A stretch of 64,000 nt of DNA. Source: an uncultured Cyclobacteriaceae bacterium (GTDB taxonomy: Bacteria > Bacteroidota > Bacteroidia > Cytophagales > Cyclobacteriaceae). Positions 55,101 to 64,000 of the stretch are shown piece by piece; the first letter of the stretch is position 1; each line of letters opens with the position of its first letter. The notes beneath the pieces were generated by a model that saw nothing but the letters and a program-made list of their open reading frames with translations, did not search any database and was not told the origin of the DNA. A program made the translations under genes and the position numbers. The stretch is from the NCBI GenBank assembly GCA_943788235.1, contig CALSPM010000002.1, forward strand, positions 1 through 64,000, in the 5' to 3' direction.

Positions 55101-55538
55101 ACCCAGCAGCAAACATTGATCTTGAGAAAACCAATCATATCTGCGGTAAACTTTGATGATGGACTGAGAACACAATCTATGAATATTGAGGCAGGTACGG
55201 TTCCTGGGCTTGATGAGGCACTCGCGTTGATTATTGGGGAGGCAGGATCATACTATGTTTATGAAGATATTGATTTTAAGGGTATCAGTACAGTGAACGT
55301 CACCATATTGCAACATCCTCAATATATGAATGGTGGTATCTTGGAGTTGAGAATGGATAGTGTAGGAGGCGCTATAATTCAGTCTCTGAATATTGAGCAA
55401 GGTCTTCTAGATTTAGGCCCCTCAGATTTAAAATTTAATGTATCTGAATTCGAGGGGATGCATGATCTATATATGTTATTTAAATCACATGAGAATAAGC
55501 CCATATGTGCGGTAACCGACATCGCCTTTCTGAGGTGA
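52166..55538 (+). pseudogene. ThuA / sugar dehydrogenase / PKD / cytochrome c fusion, frameshifted
   Basis: About 1123 residues once joined. N-terminal anchor (about 8-22), ThuA-like domain (about 30-250; FSKTEGFRHSSI, GGGFVGIHSATDTE), a soluble glucose/sorbosone dehydrogenase propeller (about 275-690; EDGLLGVALDP, DDLRGKILRI, GCRNPYRMAFD), a PKD domain (about 700-790), a cytochrome c domain with CNSCH (about 865-940) and a C-terminal CBM6-like jelly roll (about 985-1123). The first frame stops at 54415; the rest continues in the +1 frame. The switch lies at 54390-54398 in an A-rich run: one A too many turns EPHYTFDHPG into ETSLYL and a stop. Related proteins oxidise sugars in the periplasm and pass electrons to their own cytochrome domain. 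Confidence 0.85.
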
Positions 55539-55842
55539 AATTTATAGAAATAAGGCTGACTTAGGGATAGTAAGTTTTAAAATAAATCCAATCCTTTAGT
55601 TTCTACTGAAACGTCATAATAGGGTGGGTTCTGTTAATTTTTCATACTAAATCAAATGCTTCCAATATGAAGATCCGTCAAGACGATTGACCTAAATAAA
55701 TCCAATTAACGGGTACTAAATTTTTGTAAATTTTATTGCTTAGAGATCAATAAAAAATTGTACAGTCCGTTTTGTGCTTTGCGCGTTTAATCTATTTGCT
55801 TTGATCTGTGGTTTTAAGGGAGGATTTTTGTTTGTTTATGCT
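55539..55842. other. Gap without recognisable features
   Basis: 304 bases between convergent genes. I see no open frame with coding character, no tRNA, and no hairpin with T-run strong enough to name. Confidence 0.5.
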
Positions 55843-56511
55843 TTAATAACCTTCACTGGTAATTAAAATATCAGTGGCTATATAGTTGTTTTCGGGTAGG
55901 GCAAACCATTTTCTGGTTTTGGGAATTCTCATAGCTCCAATGCTTACAAGATCAGCTAACTCAATTAATTCACCACTTTTATCCGGCTTCTTGAACCGGT
56001 AGGCTTGTAAGCTGTAATCCTCTTTATTTAAAAAGAAGGTCCAGGTATCTTTTGGATAATTCACTTGAATCGTGAAGTAATCAATGCCTTTTATGGTTTC
56101 AGTATTTACGGTAGGTTGTAATGGGGTATTGGCATCCTTGAGCTTCATAGGTAGTCCCCATAGGTATAGATAATAATCCCTCATCATCTCCGTTCGCTGG
56201 CAGCTAACAGACCCTTTTATAATAAAGCATGAATCTAGAGACATACCACTGATTTCCTCATCTCCACGATTTAGTTTGAAATAGCCTGTCGAATTATCAA
56301 TGTGTACTTGGGTTATTCGAACCGCTTTTTCAGACTGCTGCTCCTCAAAAATGAGGATAGATTTAAACTGATTCCATTGATGCTCCGGATCATGGAATTC
56401 GATAGACTTGGCAAGTAGTTCTTCCGCAGTCAGTTTTCCTTGGGCGTAAGTTGAGTTGAAGCCTACCCAAAAAATAAGGGCAGTCATCAGGAATTGAATA
56501 AAATTTTTCAT
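55843..56511 (-). CDS. Exported DUF6503-like protein
   Basis: 222 residues with a signal peptide (about 1-23, cut near TYAQ). The mature part fits the Bacteroidota DUF6503 pattern: an early ELLAKSIEFHDPEHQWNQF segment, many amphipathic strands (VRITQVHIDNSTGYFKLNRG) and a late NKEDYSLQAYRFKK. The fold is probably a LolA-like half barrel for a hydrophobic ligand; the function is unknown. A promoter could lie in the long AT-rich gap shared with the divergent SDR gene. Confidence 0.65.
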   Translation of the reverse strand: MKNFIQFLMTALIFWVGFNSTYAQGKLTAEELLAKSIEFHDPEHQWNQFKSILIFEEQQSEKAVRITQVHIDNSTGYFKLNRGDEEISGMSLDSCFIIKGSVSCQRTEMMRDYYLYLWGLPMKLKDANTPLQPTVNTETIKGIDYFTIQVNYPKDTWTFFLNKEDYSLQAYRFKKPDKSGELIELADLVSIGAMRIPKTRKWFALPENNYIATDILITSEGY

Positions 56512-56644
56512 AACAAATTTTAAAAAAAATGAATTAGGTAATAAGAATCATCTCAATTTAAAACATTTTTATTGATTCATTTATTATTAACATTTCTACA
56601 TAAATATTTTAAATTACTTAAAAATATTATTTAACAGACTACAT

Positions 56645-57574
56645 ATGAATTACTCGGAGGGAATGTTTAAAGATGACGTCTTTAGAGGAAAGGTAATAAT
56701 TGTCACAGGAGGAGGTACCGGATTAGGTAAATCAATGGCTACTTATTTTTCTAAGTTGGGAGCAAGTGTCATGATTTGTAGTCGAAAAATAGAGGTATTA
56801 GAAAAAACAGCGCAAGAAATCCATGAGCTAAGTGGAAATAAAGTGTTACCACTATCTTGTGATGTAAGGGATTACGATCAAGTTGAACAAGTCATTAAAA
56901 CGACTAAGGAAACGTTGGGGCCTATTGATGTTCTTTTAAACAATGCGGCAGGAAATTTTGTGAGTCCTACCGTAAGATTATCACATCGGGCTTTTGATAC
57001 GGTGGTAGATATAGTACTCAAAGGCAGTTATAATTTTACATTGTGCATTGGTAAGGATTGGATAGCGAACAATAAAACTGGAACCATTTTAAATATCGTG
57101 ACTACGTACGCTTGGACAGGATCAGGCTATGTTGTCCCGAGTGCAGCAGCTAAAGCGGGGATTTTGGCTATGACGAGATCTTTGGCAGTAGAATGGGCCA
57201 AGTATGGCATTAGAAGTAACGCTATAGCTCCTGGTCCTTTTCCTACTGAGGGAGCATGGAGTAGATTGATGCCTGGTAAATTAAGAGAGAAGTATGATCC
57301 AGCACTTAAGGTACCTGTGGGAAGGGTAGGAGAGCATCAAGAGTTGGCCAATTTAGCAGCGTATCTGATATCAGATTTTTCGGCATATGTCAATGGTGAA
57401 GTGGTGACTATCGATGGAGGCGAGTGGCTTAAAGGAGCCGGAGAGTTTAATCAATTAGATCAAATTCCGGAGGAACTTTGGGATGCCATGGAAATGGCGC
57501 GCAATAAATCAGGATCCAAACTAAAAATGACTTGGAACTACATCAAAGGGATGTATAAAATCAGAAAATTATAA
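56645..57574 (+). CDS. 2,4-dienoyl-CoA reductase-type SDR
   Basis: 309 residues. Rossmann motif TGGGTGLGKSMA (about 19-30), NNAAGNF, and a catalytic region reading TTYAWTGSGYVVPSAAAKAG. As in mitochondrial 2,4-dienoyl-CoA reductase, the classical YxxxK is absent (Ser stands in the Tyr place); the catalytic Tyr comes from TTY and the Lys from AAAK. It continues with the family's APGPFPTEGAWSRL. It reduces the 2,4-double-bond system of unsaturated acyl-CoA with NADPH during beta-oxidation. The ~40-residue C-terminal extension is usual in Bacteroidota members. Stops converge with the next gene, nine bases apart. Confidence 0.88.
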   Translation: MNYSEGMFKDDVFRGKVIIVTGGGTGLGKSMATYFSKLGASVMICSRKIEVLEKTAQEIHELSGNKVLPLSCDVRDYDQVEQVIKTTKETLGPIDVLLNNAAGNFVSPTVRLSHRAFDTVVDIVLKGSYNFTLCIGKDWIANNKTGTILNIVTTYAWTGSGYVVPSAAAKAGILAMTRSLAVEWAKYGIRSNAIAPGPFPTEGAWSRLMPGKLREKYDPALKVPVGRVGEHQELANLAAYLISDFSAYVNGEVVTIDGGEWLKGAGEFNQLDQIPEELWDAMEMARNKSGSKLKMTWNYIKGMYKIRKL

Positions 57575-57582
57575 ACATCTTT

Positions 57583-58308
57583 TCAAATAAGTCGCAACTT
57601 CATGAGGACCTTCATCAGGATATAATAAATCATACTTACCACCATTGAATACAACCAAAGGTTAGGTTTGAGAGACCAACTTCCAGAGGTGATACCTATT
57701 TCAATGAAATTAAATAACCAGAATAATGAAAAAAGAGCGGTAATGCCATTTTTTTCATTGAGTAGTATTTTTTTCCAATTAAAGTTGGAGGTTGAGGATT
57801 TCCAAATGGTGAAATTCGGCCAAAAAGCAGGTCTTGATGAGGCCCATTCAAGGTAGGTATCTCCGAATTTATCAATCAAAAATGCTTCTTCTGCAAACAT
57901 GATACGTTCATAGTACACCCAATAGATTAAGATAAAGGCGATCGTAAACCACAGGTCTTGCGTGAGCAGGCAGAGGCCCAGCCACATAAAGAAATTACCT
58001 AAATAGAGGGGATGTCTTACAATGGAGTAAATGCCCTTCGTATTTAGCACATTGGCTAGTTGTCCTTCTGTATTTCTACCCGAAGTTAGATTTGGAGTAT
58101 ACCCTACTGTCATTAATCGGATGAATTGGCCAAATAAAGCCACGGCTAAGCAACCAAAGGCATAATAATGGTAAGTGATAAAGGCGTTAGGTGCCTGCAG
58201 CTTCAAAACAAAAACCAGCAAGGCTACGGACAATATGATTAAAGGAAGGGTTCCTCTATATTTGAATAACAAGTTACCTTGCTTATTAAGTTCTTTGGCT
58301 AAAGACAT
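57583..58308 (-). CDS. Isoprenylcysteine-methyltransferase-like membrane protein
   Basis: 241 residues with about five to six transmembrane helices and the ICMT/PEMT signature in the C-terminal half: GIYSIVRHPLYLGNFFMWLG (about 93-112), then ERIMFAEEAFLIDKFGDTYLEW with the conserved Glu and Tyr. Such proteins bind S-adenosylmethionine at the membrane and methylate lipids or small molecules; the bacterial substrates are mostly unknown. It is separate from the export operon downstream on the same strand (73 bases). Confidence 0.8.
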   Translation of the reverse strand: MSLAKELNKQGNLLFKYRGTLPLIILSVALLVFVLKLQAPNAFITYHYYAFGCLAVALFGQFIRLMTVGYTPNLTSGRNTEGQLANVLNTKGIYSIVRHPLYLGNFFMWLGLCLLTQDLWFTIAFILIYWVYYERIMFAEEAFLIDKFGDTYLEWASSRPAFWPNFTIWKSSTSNFNWKKILLNEKNGITALFSLFWLFNFIEIGITSGSWSLKPNLWLYSMVVSMIYYILMKVLMKLRLI

Positions 58309-58381
58309 ATTTTAGAAATTGAGCTGTACAAAGTTAATGAGAAAGTATGACAGGAGTTTAAACAATTGCATTAGAAGATTC

Positions 58382-59821
58382 TTACTCTTCCTGATAGAGC
58401 AATTCATCATTAGAAAAATCATAAAGTGTTAATCTTCTCAAATCGAAGTAAGCTTTCCAATAACTTCGAAGTGCGGCTAAATAGCTTCTCTTGGCTTCGT
58501 CTTTTTCAGTGAGCGCAATATTTAGGTTGGTAATGTCTATTTTACCAATTAAGTATTGATTTTGAGAAACATTGTATCTTTCTTGTGCCACTAAATCAGA
58601 TTTTTCAGAAATTTCTATTTGTGATTTCAATACCTCAAATTGGGCGACAAGTGTGATTATTTCTTGAAGAAAACTCCGCTGATCTTGGGTAATTACATAA
58701 GATTCTAATTTTTTATTGGCCAAGGCAGTTTTCATACTGGCTTTATTTCGACCCCAATCTATGATGGGGATATTGAACTGGATGTTGAGTCTTTGCTGAT
58801 TATTCGGTTCTTGAAAGGAATCTCCTAGATTTTGACCCGTTCCCGTCAGGCCATAAGATGCTGTCATGTCGAGTCGGTAGCGATCGTTTTTGGCTTGAGC
58901 AATTTGTCTATCTGCTTCCAATTGACGTCGTTCAAATGCGATAAAGTCAGATCTATTGGCAGAGGCATAGTTAATGGCTTCTTCAATGTTAACTTTTAAA
59001 TTAGGTATTCGGTTAGGAATGACAAGATCGAAGGCTTCATCAATACCAATGAATGTTTTAATTTCTAATTCAGAAGATTGTAAATCCAGCTTGGCCTGTG
59101 TCAATTGCTGCTGAGATCTGAGGAGTTGAAGCTCTACTTGTAGTAGTTTGTCTCGAGAGGTAGTTCCAATATTATATCTGCCTTTTTCTATATTATAAAT
59201 CGTGTCATTTCGGACCAGATTGAAGCTGGCAATATCATATCCAATTTGCGCGTCGAGATAGTCAAAAAATAGGTCCACGGTTAAACTGGAAATATATTCC
59301 ATTTCTTCTACGTAGGCACGCTTAGATTCTTCATATCTCAGGGGTTCAGTCATTTTGTCCCATTTTAACGGGTTGAATCCGATAATGGGTTGATCAATCT
59401 TAATATTGATCAATGTACTATTCCATGAGCGCGAATTTTGCGGAATATTTTTCCATCGGTAAACATCAGAATTGATGGATACTTGTCCTCCCGAAATAGC
59501 CAGCGGTTGTTGAAGACTGAGATTGGCATAGGTAAAAGTTTGTTCTTGCTCTTGGAATACTATGGTGCCATCGTCCAAGCGATTTTGGTTAAAGTCTCTA
59601 TTATAACCAGGAGAATTACCTTGTAGTCTAAGTTGAGGATTATAATTGGATTGATAATATTTATATTGCCAATACCTATTTTCTTTCCTCGTTTCGGCTT
59701 CTTTAGATCGGGTAGATTGTGCCTTGACCTTTTGAATGATATCCTCCAGTGAGTAATTGATTTGCCCATAAGAGGATATCCATCCAAAAGTAATCCATAA
59801 TGCGACCAAATATTTATTCAT
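58382..59821 (-). CDS. TolC-family outer-membrane channel
   Basis: 479 residues: signal peptide (about 1-19) and two repeats of the outer-membrane efflux protein domain, with long amphipathic helices (about 40-235 and 265-460; SKEAETRKENRYWQYKYYQS; ISEKSDLVAQERYNVSQNQY). It forms the trimeric channel across the outer membrane. Its start overlaps the end of the permease gene by eight bases, so adaptor, permease and channel are made together. Confidence 0.9.
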   Translation of the reverse strand: MNKYLVALWITFGWISSYGQINYSLEDIIQKVKAQSTRSKEAETRKENRYWQYKYYQSNYNPQLRLQGNSPGYNRDFNQNRLDDGTIVFQEQEQTFTYANLSLQQPLAISGGQVSINSDVYRWKNIPQNSRSWNSTLINIKIDQPIIGFNPLKWDKMTEPLRYEESKRAYVEEMEYISSLTVDLFFDYLDAQIGYDIASFNLVRNDTIYNIEKGRYNIGTTSRDKLLQVELQLLRSQQQLTQAKLDLQSSELEIKTFIGIDEAFDLVIPNRIPNLKVNIEEAINYASANRSDFIAFERRQLEADRQIAQAKNDRYRLDMTASYGLTGTGQNLGDSFQEPNNQQRLNIQFNIPIIDWGRNKASMKTALANKKLESYVITQDQRSFLQEIITLVAQFEVLKSQIEISEKSDLVAQERYNVSQNQYLIGKIDITNLNIALTEKDEAKRSYLAALRSYWKAYFDLRRLTLYDFSNDELLYQEE

Positions 59822-61166
59822 ATCTCAACGAGGTTATAGGGTTTTGTTGGGCTGCTTTTCTTGCAGGTGCAATACCGAAAATTAGACCAATTAATGTAGC
59901 GACACCAAAGGATATCATAATGGATCCAAAGGATATGATGGTGGGAATATCAGCAAAGGCACTTACTCCATAGGCCATCAGAATACCTATAAAAATACCA
60001 ATAATACCTCCTGTGGCACTGATCATGATGGCCTCAAACATAAATTGAAAAACAATATCTGTTTTTTTTGCTCCAATGGACAGTCTCAGTCCGATCTCTT
60101 TGATCCGTTCCAATACTGAAGCTAGCATGATATTCATGATGCCAATACCACCTACCAGCAGAGAAATGCCTGCTATGGCTCCTAGAACATAATTAAAAAC
60201 ATCATTAGTGCGTTGCTGTTGCTTGAGTAATAACTCCGGAATTTCGATCTCATAATCTACCACGTCAAAATGTTTTCGTGCCAACATCCGTGCTATAACG
60301 TCGGCAGCAGCAGATAATTTTTCTGTTTCTGCTACTTGAAGTACTAAGCGGTCTAGCTGGTGATAACTGATAGTAGTGCTTTTGTCTTTATCTGCCTTTT
60401 TGATCATTGATTTTGTAATCAGGTCTCTGTTTTCATATCTGATCAATACAGTTTTGAGTGGTACATATACGTCCATATTATAATCTCTTATACCCAATCG
60501 CTTGATACTATTTTCAGAAATAATTCTTTGCTCGAGAACCCCTATTACAGTGAGCCACTGGTTACCACATTTTAGCTTTTTACCTATGGGGTTTTCTGAA
60601 GGAAAAAATTTTGCTTTTATGGATTTACCAATGATACAGACGGGCATTCCATGTATTAAATTTTGGTCGTTAAACATAGTTCCTTCTTCAAGTTCAAAAT
60701 TGAAGAGTTTGAAATAGGGGGGTTCTACGCCTACGAGTTTGGCAGATCTTCGAATTCCCTTATTCATAATATAGGTATCCTTTACAATTTCTGGACTAAT
60801 GGCCTGAATGTCAGGGATCATTTTAGAGATAGCGTTTTTATCTTTTAGTGTGAGTCCAGGAGAGTATTTATTTTTTTCCTTATTGAAAGGAGCATCCGCA
60901 GAAACTTGTTCTTCTGTTTGTTCAATGACAGGTTTGACTACGATATTATTCAGACCAACTAGTTTTATTTGGTCAATTATCTCTTTTTGAGCACCATTAC
61001 CAATAGCAAGCATGGCAATGACTGCCGCTACCCCAAAAATAATACCTAAGCCCGTTAATACGGATCGAACACGATTTGAAAGAACCGCTTCAAAAGCAAT
61101 AGTAAGATTGGCTATTAAGCGTTCTTTGTCGGGAAAATTATTTTTAATGGGAGGTTTCACGATCAA
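59814..61166 (-). CDS. MacB-like ABC transporter permease (FtsX fold)
   Basis: 450 residues starting at a TTG within a TTGA overlap with the adaptor stop. N-terminal cytoplasmic stretch, first membrane helix (about 38-60; GLGIIFGVAAVIAMLAIGNGAQ), a large periplasmic MacB_PCD domain (about 60-320), then the FtsX block with three helices (about 330-440; GGIGIMNIMLASVLERIKEIGLR). It is a MacB-type permease without the fused ATPase; no ABC ATPase gene lies in this operon inside the window, so the motor must be encoded elsewhere. Role: mechanotransmission-type export of a peptide, drug or lipoprotein. Confidence 0.88.
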   Translation of the reverse strand: MIVKPPIKNNFPDKERLIANLTIAFEAVLSNRVRSVLTGLGIIFGVAAVIAMLAIGNGAQKEIIDQIKLVGLNNIVVKPVIEQTEEQVSADAPFNKEKNKYSPGLTLKDKNAISKMIPDIQAISPEIVKDTYIMNKGIRRSAKLVGVEPPYFKLFNFELEEGTMFNDQNLIHGMPVCIIGKSIKAKFFPSENPIGKKLKCGNQWLTVIGVLEQRIISENSIKRLGIRDYNMDVYVPLKTVLIRYENRDLITKSMIKKADKDKSTTISYHQLDRLVLQVAETEKLSAAADVIARMLARKHFDVVDYEIEIPELLLKQQQRTNDVFNYVLGAIAGISLLVGGIGIMNIMLASVLERIKEIGLRLSIGAKKTDIVFQFMFEAIMISATGGIIGIFIGILMAYGVSAFADIPTIISFGSIMISFGVATLIGLIFGIAPARKAAQQNPITSLRYE

Positions 61167-62464
61167 AATTTTTTTGATGGTGAACTGAAACCTAGCTGTC
61201 CTGATACTGCTGTTTTTGATTCAGATAAGCGAATGATATCTTGATCTTCCGCTTCTTTAATTTTACTTAAATACACTTCATCTCCGAAGTCCAAACCATC
61301 AAGAATGATGACTTCATCACTATTGGTTTCTCCGATAATGACTTCCTTTTTTATGACGTTAATGCCATTTTTTTGATAAACGTAGGTGATGGAGTCTTGA
61401 TAATTATATAGACATTCAAGTGGTATGAATAAGGCATCTTGATGGGTTTGCGTTATGATTTTATTAGAGGTAGTCATGGACGGCTTGATTAATTCATCAG
61501 TTCCTAGTAGTTCCACACTTACTTTAAATACTTTCGCATCAGAGTTGGGTCTTTGCTCTCCCACATTGGCTACTTTGATAACTTTTCCTTCTATGCTTTT
61601 TTCGGGAAAGGCATCCAAACCGATTTCAACCAGTTGACTTTTTTTGATTTTACGTATATCTACTTCATTGACGTAGGTTTGGGACAACATGACGGACAAG
61701 TCCGGAAGGGTGGCTACGATAGGGTTCCATGCACCAATTTGAGAACCAATTTTTACTGTACCTTCAGAATCTTTATAATAGATGAGCATGCCATCTTCAG
61801 GTGCATAAATCATAAATTTTTGTGTCAATTCTTTTAATCCTTTGAGTTCCAGACCTTGCTTTTTGAGTGAAGCCGTGACTTCGGTCATTTTAGCAATATT
61901 TTGTTTTTGCTTTATCAAGTAATTTTCCTGGGCTTGTTGATGTGCTCTGGTTGCCTTTTCTACTTCAATTTCGGCTTTCTTGATGGTTGCGGGGGGCTCG
62001 AATTGAGATTGTTCTAAGGTCATTTCACGTTCTTCGATTTCATAGGCTAGGTTGATGAGGTCATCTCTCGACTGGCGCATTTGGAGGGTTGTATCCAGTT
62101 GGGTTTGAATAAATTGTGATTGAATTTTATCATATTCAATCTGATATTCACTTAGTTTATTAGTAAGTTCTGATGCATCCAGTCGAGCGACATAATCACC
62201 CTTCTTCACATAGGTTCCTTCGTCAATCATATCTTGAATAGTGACTTGCCAGATGCGATGTGCCCTTAAGCCTTTGGGTCCTTGAATTTCTACTGAATTC
62301 TTCGCTTCTAATTCGCCGGTAGTGATAACATCAACAATGAATTCACCTTTTTTGACTTCTACGAGGATGCTATCATTATTTTTTGTGGGCCGGTTGAGAA
62401 AGAAAAGGCTAGCTACGATTACAGTTGAAACAGCGATACTGGTGCGGATATTTTTTTTATTCAT
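61163..62464 (-). CDS. Periplasmic adaptor subunit (HlyD/MacA type)
   Basis: 433 residues: an N-terminal membrane anchor (about 9-23), a split lipoyl/barrel-sandwich domain (about 45-100 and 215-260; GDYVARLDASELTNKLSE; IYAPEDGMLIYY), a long coiled-coil hairpin (about 100-215), then beta-barrel and membrane-proximal domains (about 270-410). It bridges the inner-membrane permease (61166) and the TolC channel. First of the three export genes; the M61 peptidase stop lies 56 bases upstream, so that gene could belong to the same transcript. Confidence 0.9.
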   Translation of the reverse strand: MNKKNIRTSIAVSTVIVASLFFLNRPTKNNDSILVEVKKGEFIVDVITTGELEAKNSVEIQGPKGLRAHRIWQVTIQDMIDEGTYVKKGDYVARLDASELTNKLSEYQIEYDKIQSQFIQTQLDTTLQMRQSRDDLINLAYEIEEREMTLEQSQFEPPATIKKAEIEVEKATRAHQQAQENYLIKQKQNIAKMTEVTASLKKQGLELKGLKELTQKFMIYAPEDGMLIYYKDSEGTVKIGSQIGAWNPIVATLPDLSVMLSQTYVNEVDIRKIKKSQLVEIGLDAFPEKSIEGKVIKVANVGEQRPNSDAKVFKVSVELLGTDELIKPSMTTSNKIITQTHQDALFIPLECLYNYQDSITYVYQKNGINVIKKEVIIGETNSDEVIILDGLDFGDEVYLSKIKEAEDQDIIRLSESKTAVSGQLGFSSPSKKF

Positions 62465-62520
62465 TTTGGGGTATTTAATTAATATTTTTTAATGAGATCA
62501 AAACCGGTCAGCTATTTTTT

Positions 62521-64000
62521 TTATAAACCATTCATCCAATGAGATCTTATTTTATTTTCCTCTGGAGAAGATTCATTTGAAATGATTAACTCATTAGGGT
62601 ATTGGTAAAGATAGGTCTCTGCTTTGGCCTTTCTTTTTATGATTTTAGTTTTGCCTTTGATTTCTCGAATCAACTCGATCTTTACTTTCGAGCCATCGCT
62701 CGTATTTTCTTGAAAATCATAAAGTAATGCTCTCCATGTGTCAAGGTTAAGTTCGTTGTCGTTAAGTTTATAGAAGATATCGTTTTCTTGGAAACCAATT
62801 TGGGTTCCAAAAGCATCAAGCTGATCGGTAGCCAATGCGATGATTTGATTGTTATCATTTAAACCCAATTTGAAGTTGCCCCACAAGGCCAGTCTTTTTT
62901 CACCACCTTTTCCTATTGAGATCCCCGCCCAAGAAAGGTATTTTTCGATCGGTAATGGTTCATTGCCTTGAACATATCGACTGAAAAATGTCCCAATTTC
63001 AGGATAAGTCATGGCGACGATAACATCGATGAGCTCACTGTCCTTAAAGGCATTTTCTTTGCCATATTTATGGGATAGTTGTTTGAGAAGACCTAATAAA
63101 TTTAAGGTTTCTTCGGAATATTTAATCAGGGCCAAGTCCAAGCACATTCCTATTAGTGCACCTTTTTCATAGACATTTCGATACATATCCTTGAATTCAG
63201 GATCAAGGATTTTTTGACTCATTTCGGTAAATGAAACCAAAGGATAGGCTGAAGCATTTGTGATTTTTTCTTGAACTTCCTCTAAAAAGGTTTTGGGATC
63301 ATAGAGTCCTTGCTGCATTTGCATATGCATAGAATTGTATTCCGTCACCCCTTCATAAAGCCAAAGGTGCTGCGACATTTCAGGATTGATATAATTAAAA
63401 TTATGGATTTGCTCAGAATGAATGCTTAGTGGGGTGATAATATGAAAAAATTCATGGGCAGCTACGTCTCTTACAAATTGGGGTAATTGGTCAGCGATTG
63501 ATTCTGGGAGCGTGTAAAAGGAGGAGTAAGAATGCTCCAATGCACCCATACCTTTTGATAAACTCGGGTAATCCATGAGATAAATAAGGTAAGCGTATTT
63601 TTTAACCGGTAAGGTTCCGCCAAGATAATTGCTTTGGGCTACTATTAAGTCTTCAATATTTTCCATGATGTCGTTTGCGCTGACTACTTTTTGTGGGGAG
63701 AACACTGAAATGATAATTTCGGCACCTGCTATATTTTTGGTGAGGGTATCAGGTTGATTGTACATGATGGGACCGTCTACCAAAAAATGATAATTAGCAG
63801 CAAAATATAGATCAATAGAATCGTTTAAGACATTCTTGTCGAGTGCGGTAGCCCCATAAGTATCTTTTGAATGCAGAACACGGAGTTCAAACGGAATTTC
63901 TTTATAACCATCAATGTACCCAATGATGCCAAAGTTATTGAGTACAAAAACATCCCTTTCGGCTTCAAAACTAGTTCCTCCTGGTTCAAAAAGAAAATTT
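62521..64000 (-). CDS. M61-family (glycyl-aminopeptidase-like) metallopeptidase, 5' end outside window
   Basis: The frame is open from its stop at 62521 to the right edge, so the gene continues beyond 64000 and has at least 493 codons. The visible N-terminal part (FEPGGTSFEAERDVF; GYIDGYKEIPFELRV) is the beta domain of M61 proteins. The catalytic part shows the zinc motif HEFFHIITPL and the downstream LWLYEGVTEYNSM supplying the third ligand. A PDZ-like domain follows (about the last 120 residues, GTQIGFQENDIFYKLNDNEL). These enzymes are exported peptidases in Bacteroidota. A TTG at 63783 is not the true start, since homology continues upstream. Confidence 0.88.
   Translation of the reverse strand, partial: NFLFEPGGTSFEAERDVFVLNNFGIIGYIDGYKEIPFELRVLHSKDTYGATALDKNVLNDSIDLYFAANYHFLVDGPIMYNQPDTLTKNIAGAEIIISVFSPQKVVSANDIMENIEDLIVAQSNYLGGTLPVKKYAYLIYLMDYPSLSKGMGALEHSYSSFYTLPESIADQLPQFVRDVAAHEFFHIITPLSIHSEQIHNFNYINPEMSQHLWLYEGVTEYNSMHMQMQQGLYDPKTFLEEVQEKITNASAYPLVSFTEMSQKILDPEFKDMYRNVYEKGALIGMCLDLALIKYSEETLNLLGLLKQLSHKYGKENAFKDSELIDVIVAMTYPEIGTFFSRYVQGNEPLPIEKYLSWAGISIGKGGEKRLALWGNFKLGLNDNNQIIALATDQLDAFGTQIGFQENDIFYKLNDNELNLDTWRALLYDFQENTSDGSKVKIELIREIKGKTKIIKRKAKAETYLYQYPNELIISNESSPEENKIRSHWMNGL

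Noticed and set aside
56645-57574. SDR with a lost catalytic Tyr (inactive enzyme)
   Set aside because: The missing YxxxK is normal for the 2,4-dienoyl-CoA reductase group, which takes its Tyr from an earlier TTY motif, present here.

Overview
The window comes from an AT-rich member of the Bacteroidota, most likely a Cytophagales-type bacterium. This is inferred from the gene families: SusC/SusD-like pairs with ECF sigma and FecR regulators, a type IX secretion C-terminal sorting domain, a gldA-gldF-gldG gliding-type ABC locus, Bat aerotolerance genes, a GIN-domain protein and TAnnTTTG-type promoters. No rRNA or marker gene fixes the genus.

Layout. 1-3130: an IS relic, a lipoprotein with one c-type haem motif, and a complete IS3-family element (1657-3130). 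3131-17800: an accessory island. It holds two copies of a winged-helix-like gene in the same orientation (3292 and 11579) flanking a 1923-residue type IX-secreted protein and a membrane kelch protein. Next come small unrelated minus-strand genes separated by short repeats (called A, B and C here), then a double-HTH regulator and a tyrosine recombinase of the IntDOT-like kind. 17883-34567: a frameshifted M28 peptidase, then an ECF sigma, FecR, SusC, SusD transducing locus followed by a frameshifted FG-GAP lipoprotein, a sialate-O-acetylesterase-like lipoprotein and a double SGNH hydrolase. Together these suggest uptake and de-esterification of an acylated glycan or similar nutrient.

34630-50814: mostly housekeeping. 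It includes a phosphodiesterase, gldA-gldF-gldG-DUF4340, a thioredoxin-like protein, a broken GIN-domain gene, a TPR lipoprotein, a NUDIX/DUF819 pair, the tightly overlapping group purC-STAS-rnz-queuosine-precursor transporter, a MORN-repeat protein, batB and a frameshifted batC, and tRNA-Ser and tRNA-Arg. 50888-51250: a solo IS end sits inside a truncated receptor-type gene. 51495-64000: a small conserved gene, a multidomain ThuA/sugar dehydrogenase/cytochrome c gene (frameshifted), a DUF6503-like protein, a dienoyl-CoA-reductase-type SDR, an isoprenylcysteine-methyltransferase-like membrane protein, an adaptor/MacB-like permease/TolC export operon and an M61 peptidase running off the right edge.

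Two themes stand out. First, five genes carry apparent one-base indels, several at or beside A-runs or repeats, so either the assembly has indel errors or these genes are decaying or phase-variable. Second, the 3.1-17.8 kb island has a modular look: duplicated gene plus leader, a repeat at each gene boundary, and operator-like palindromes around its regulator and recombinase. It is the best candidate here for something undescribed.
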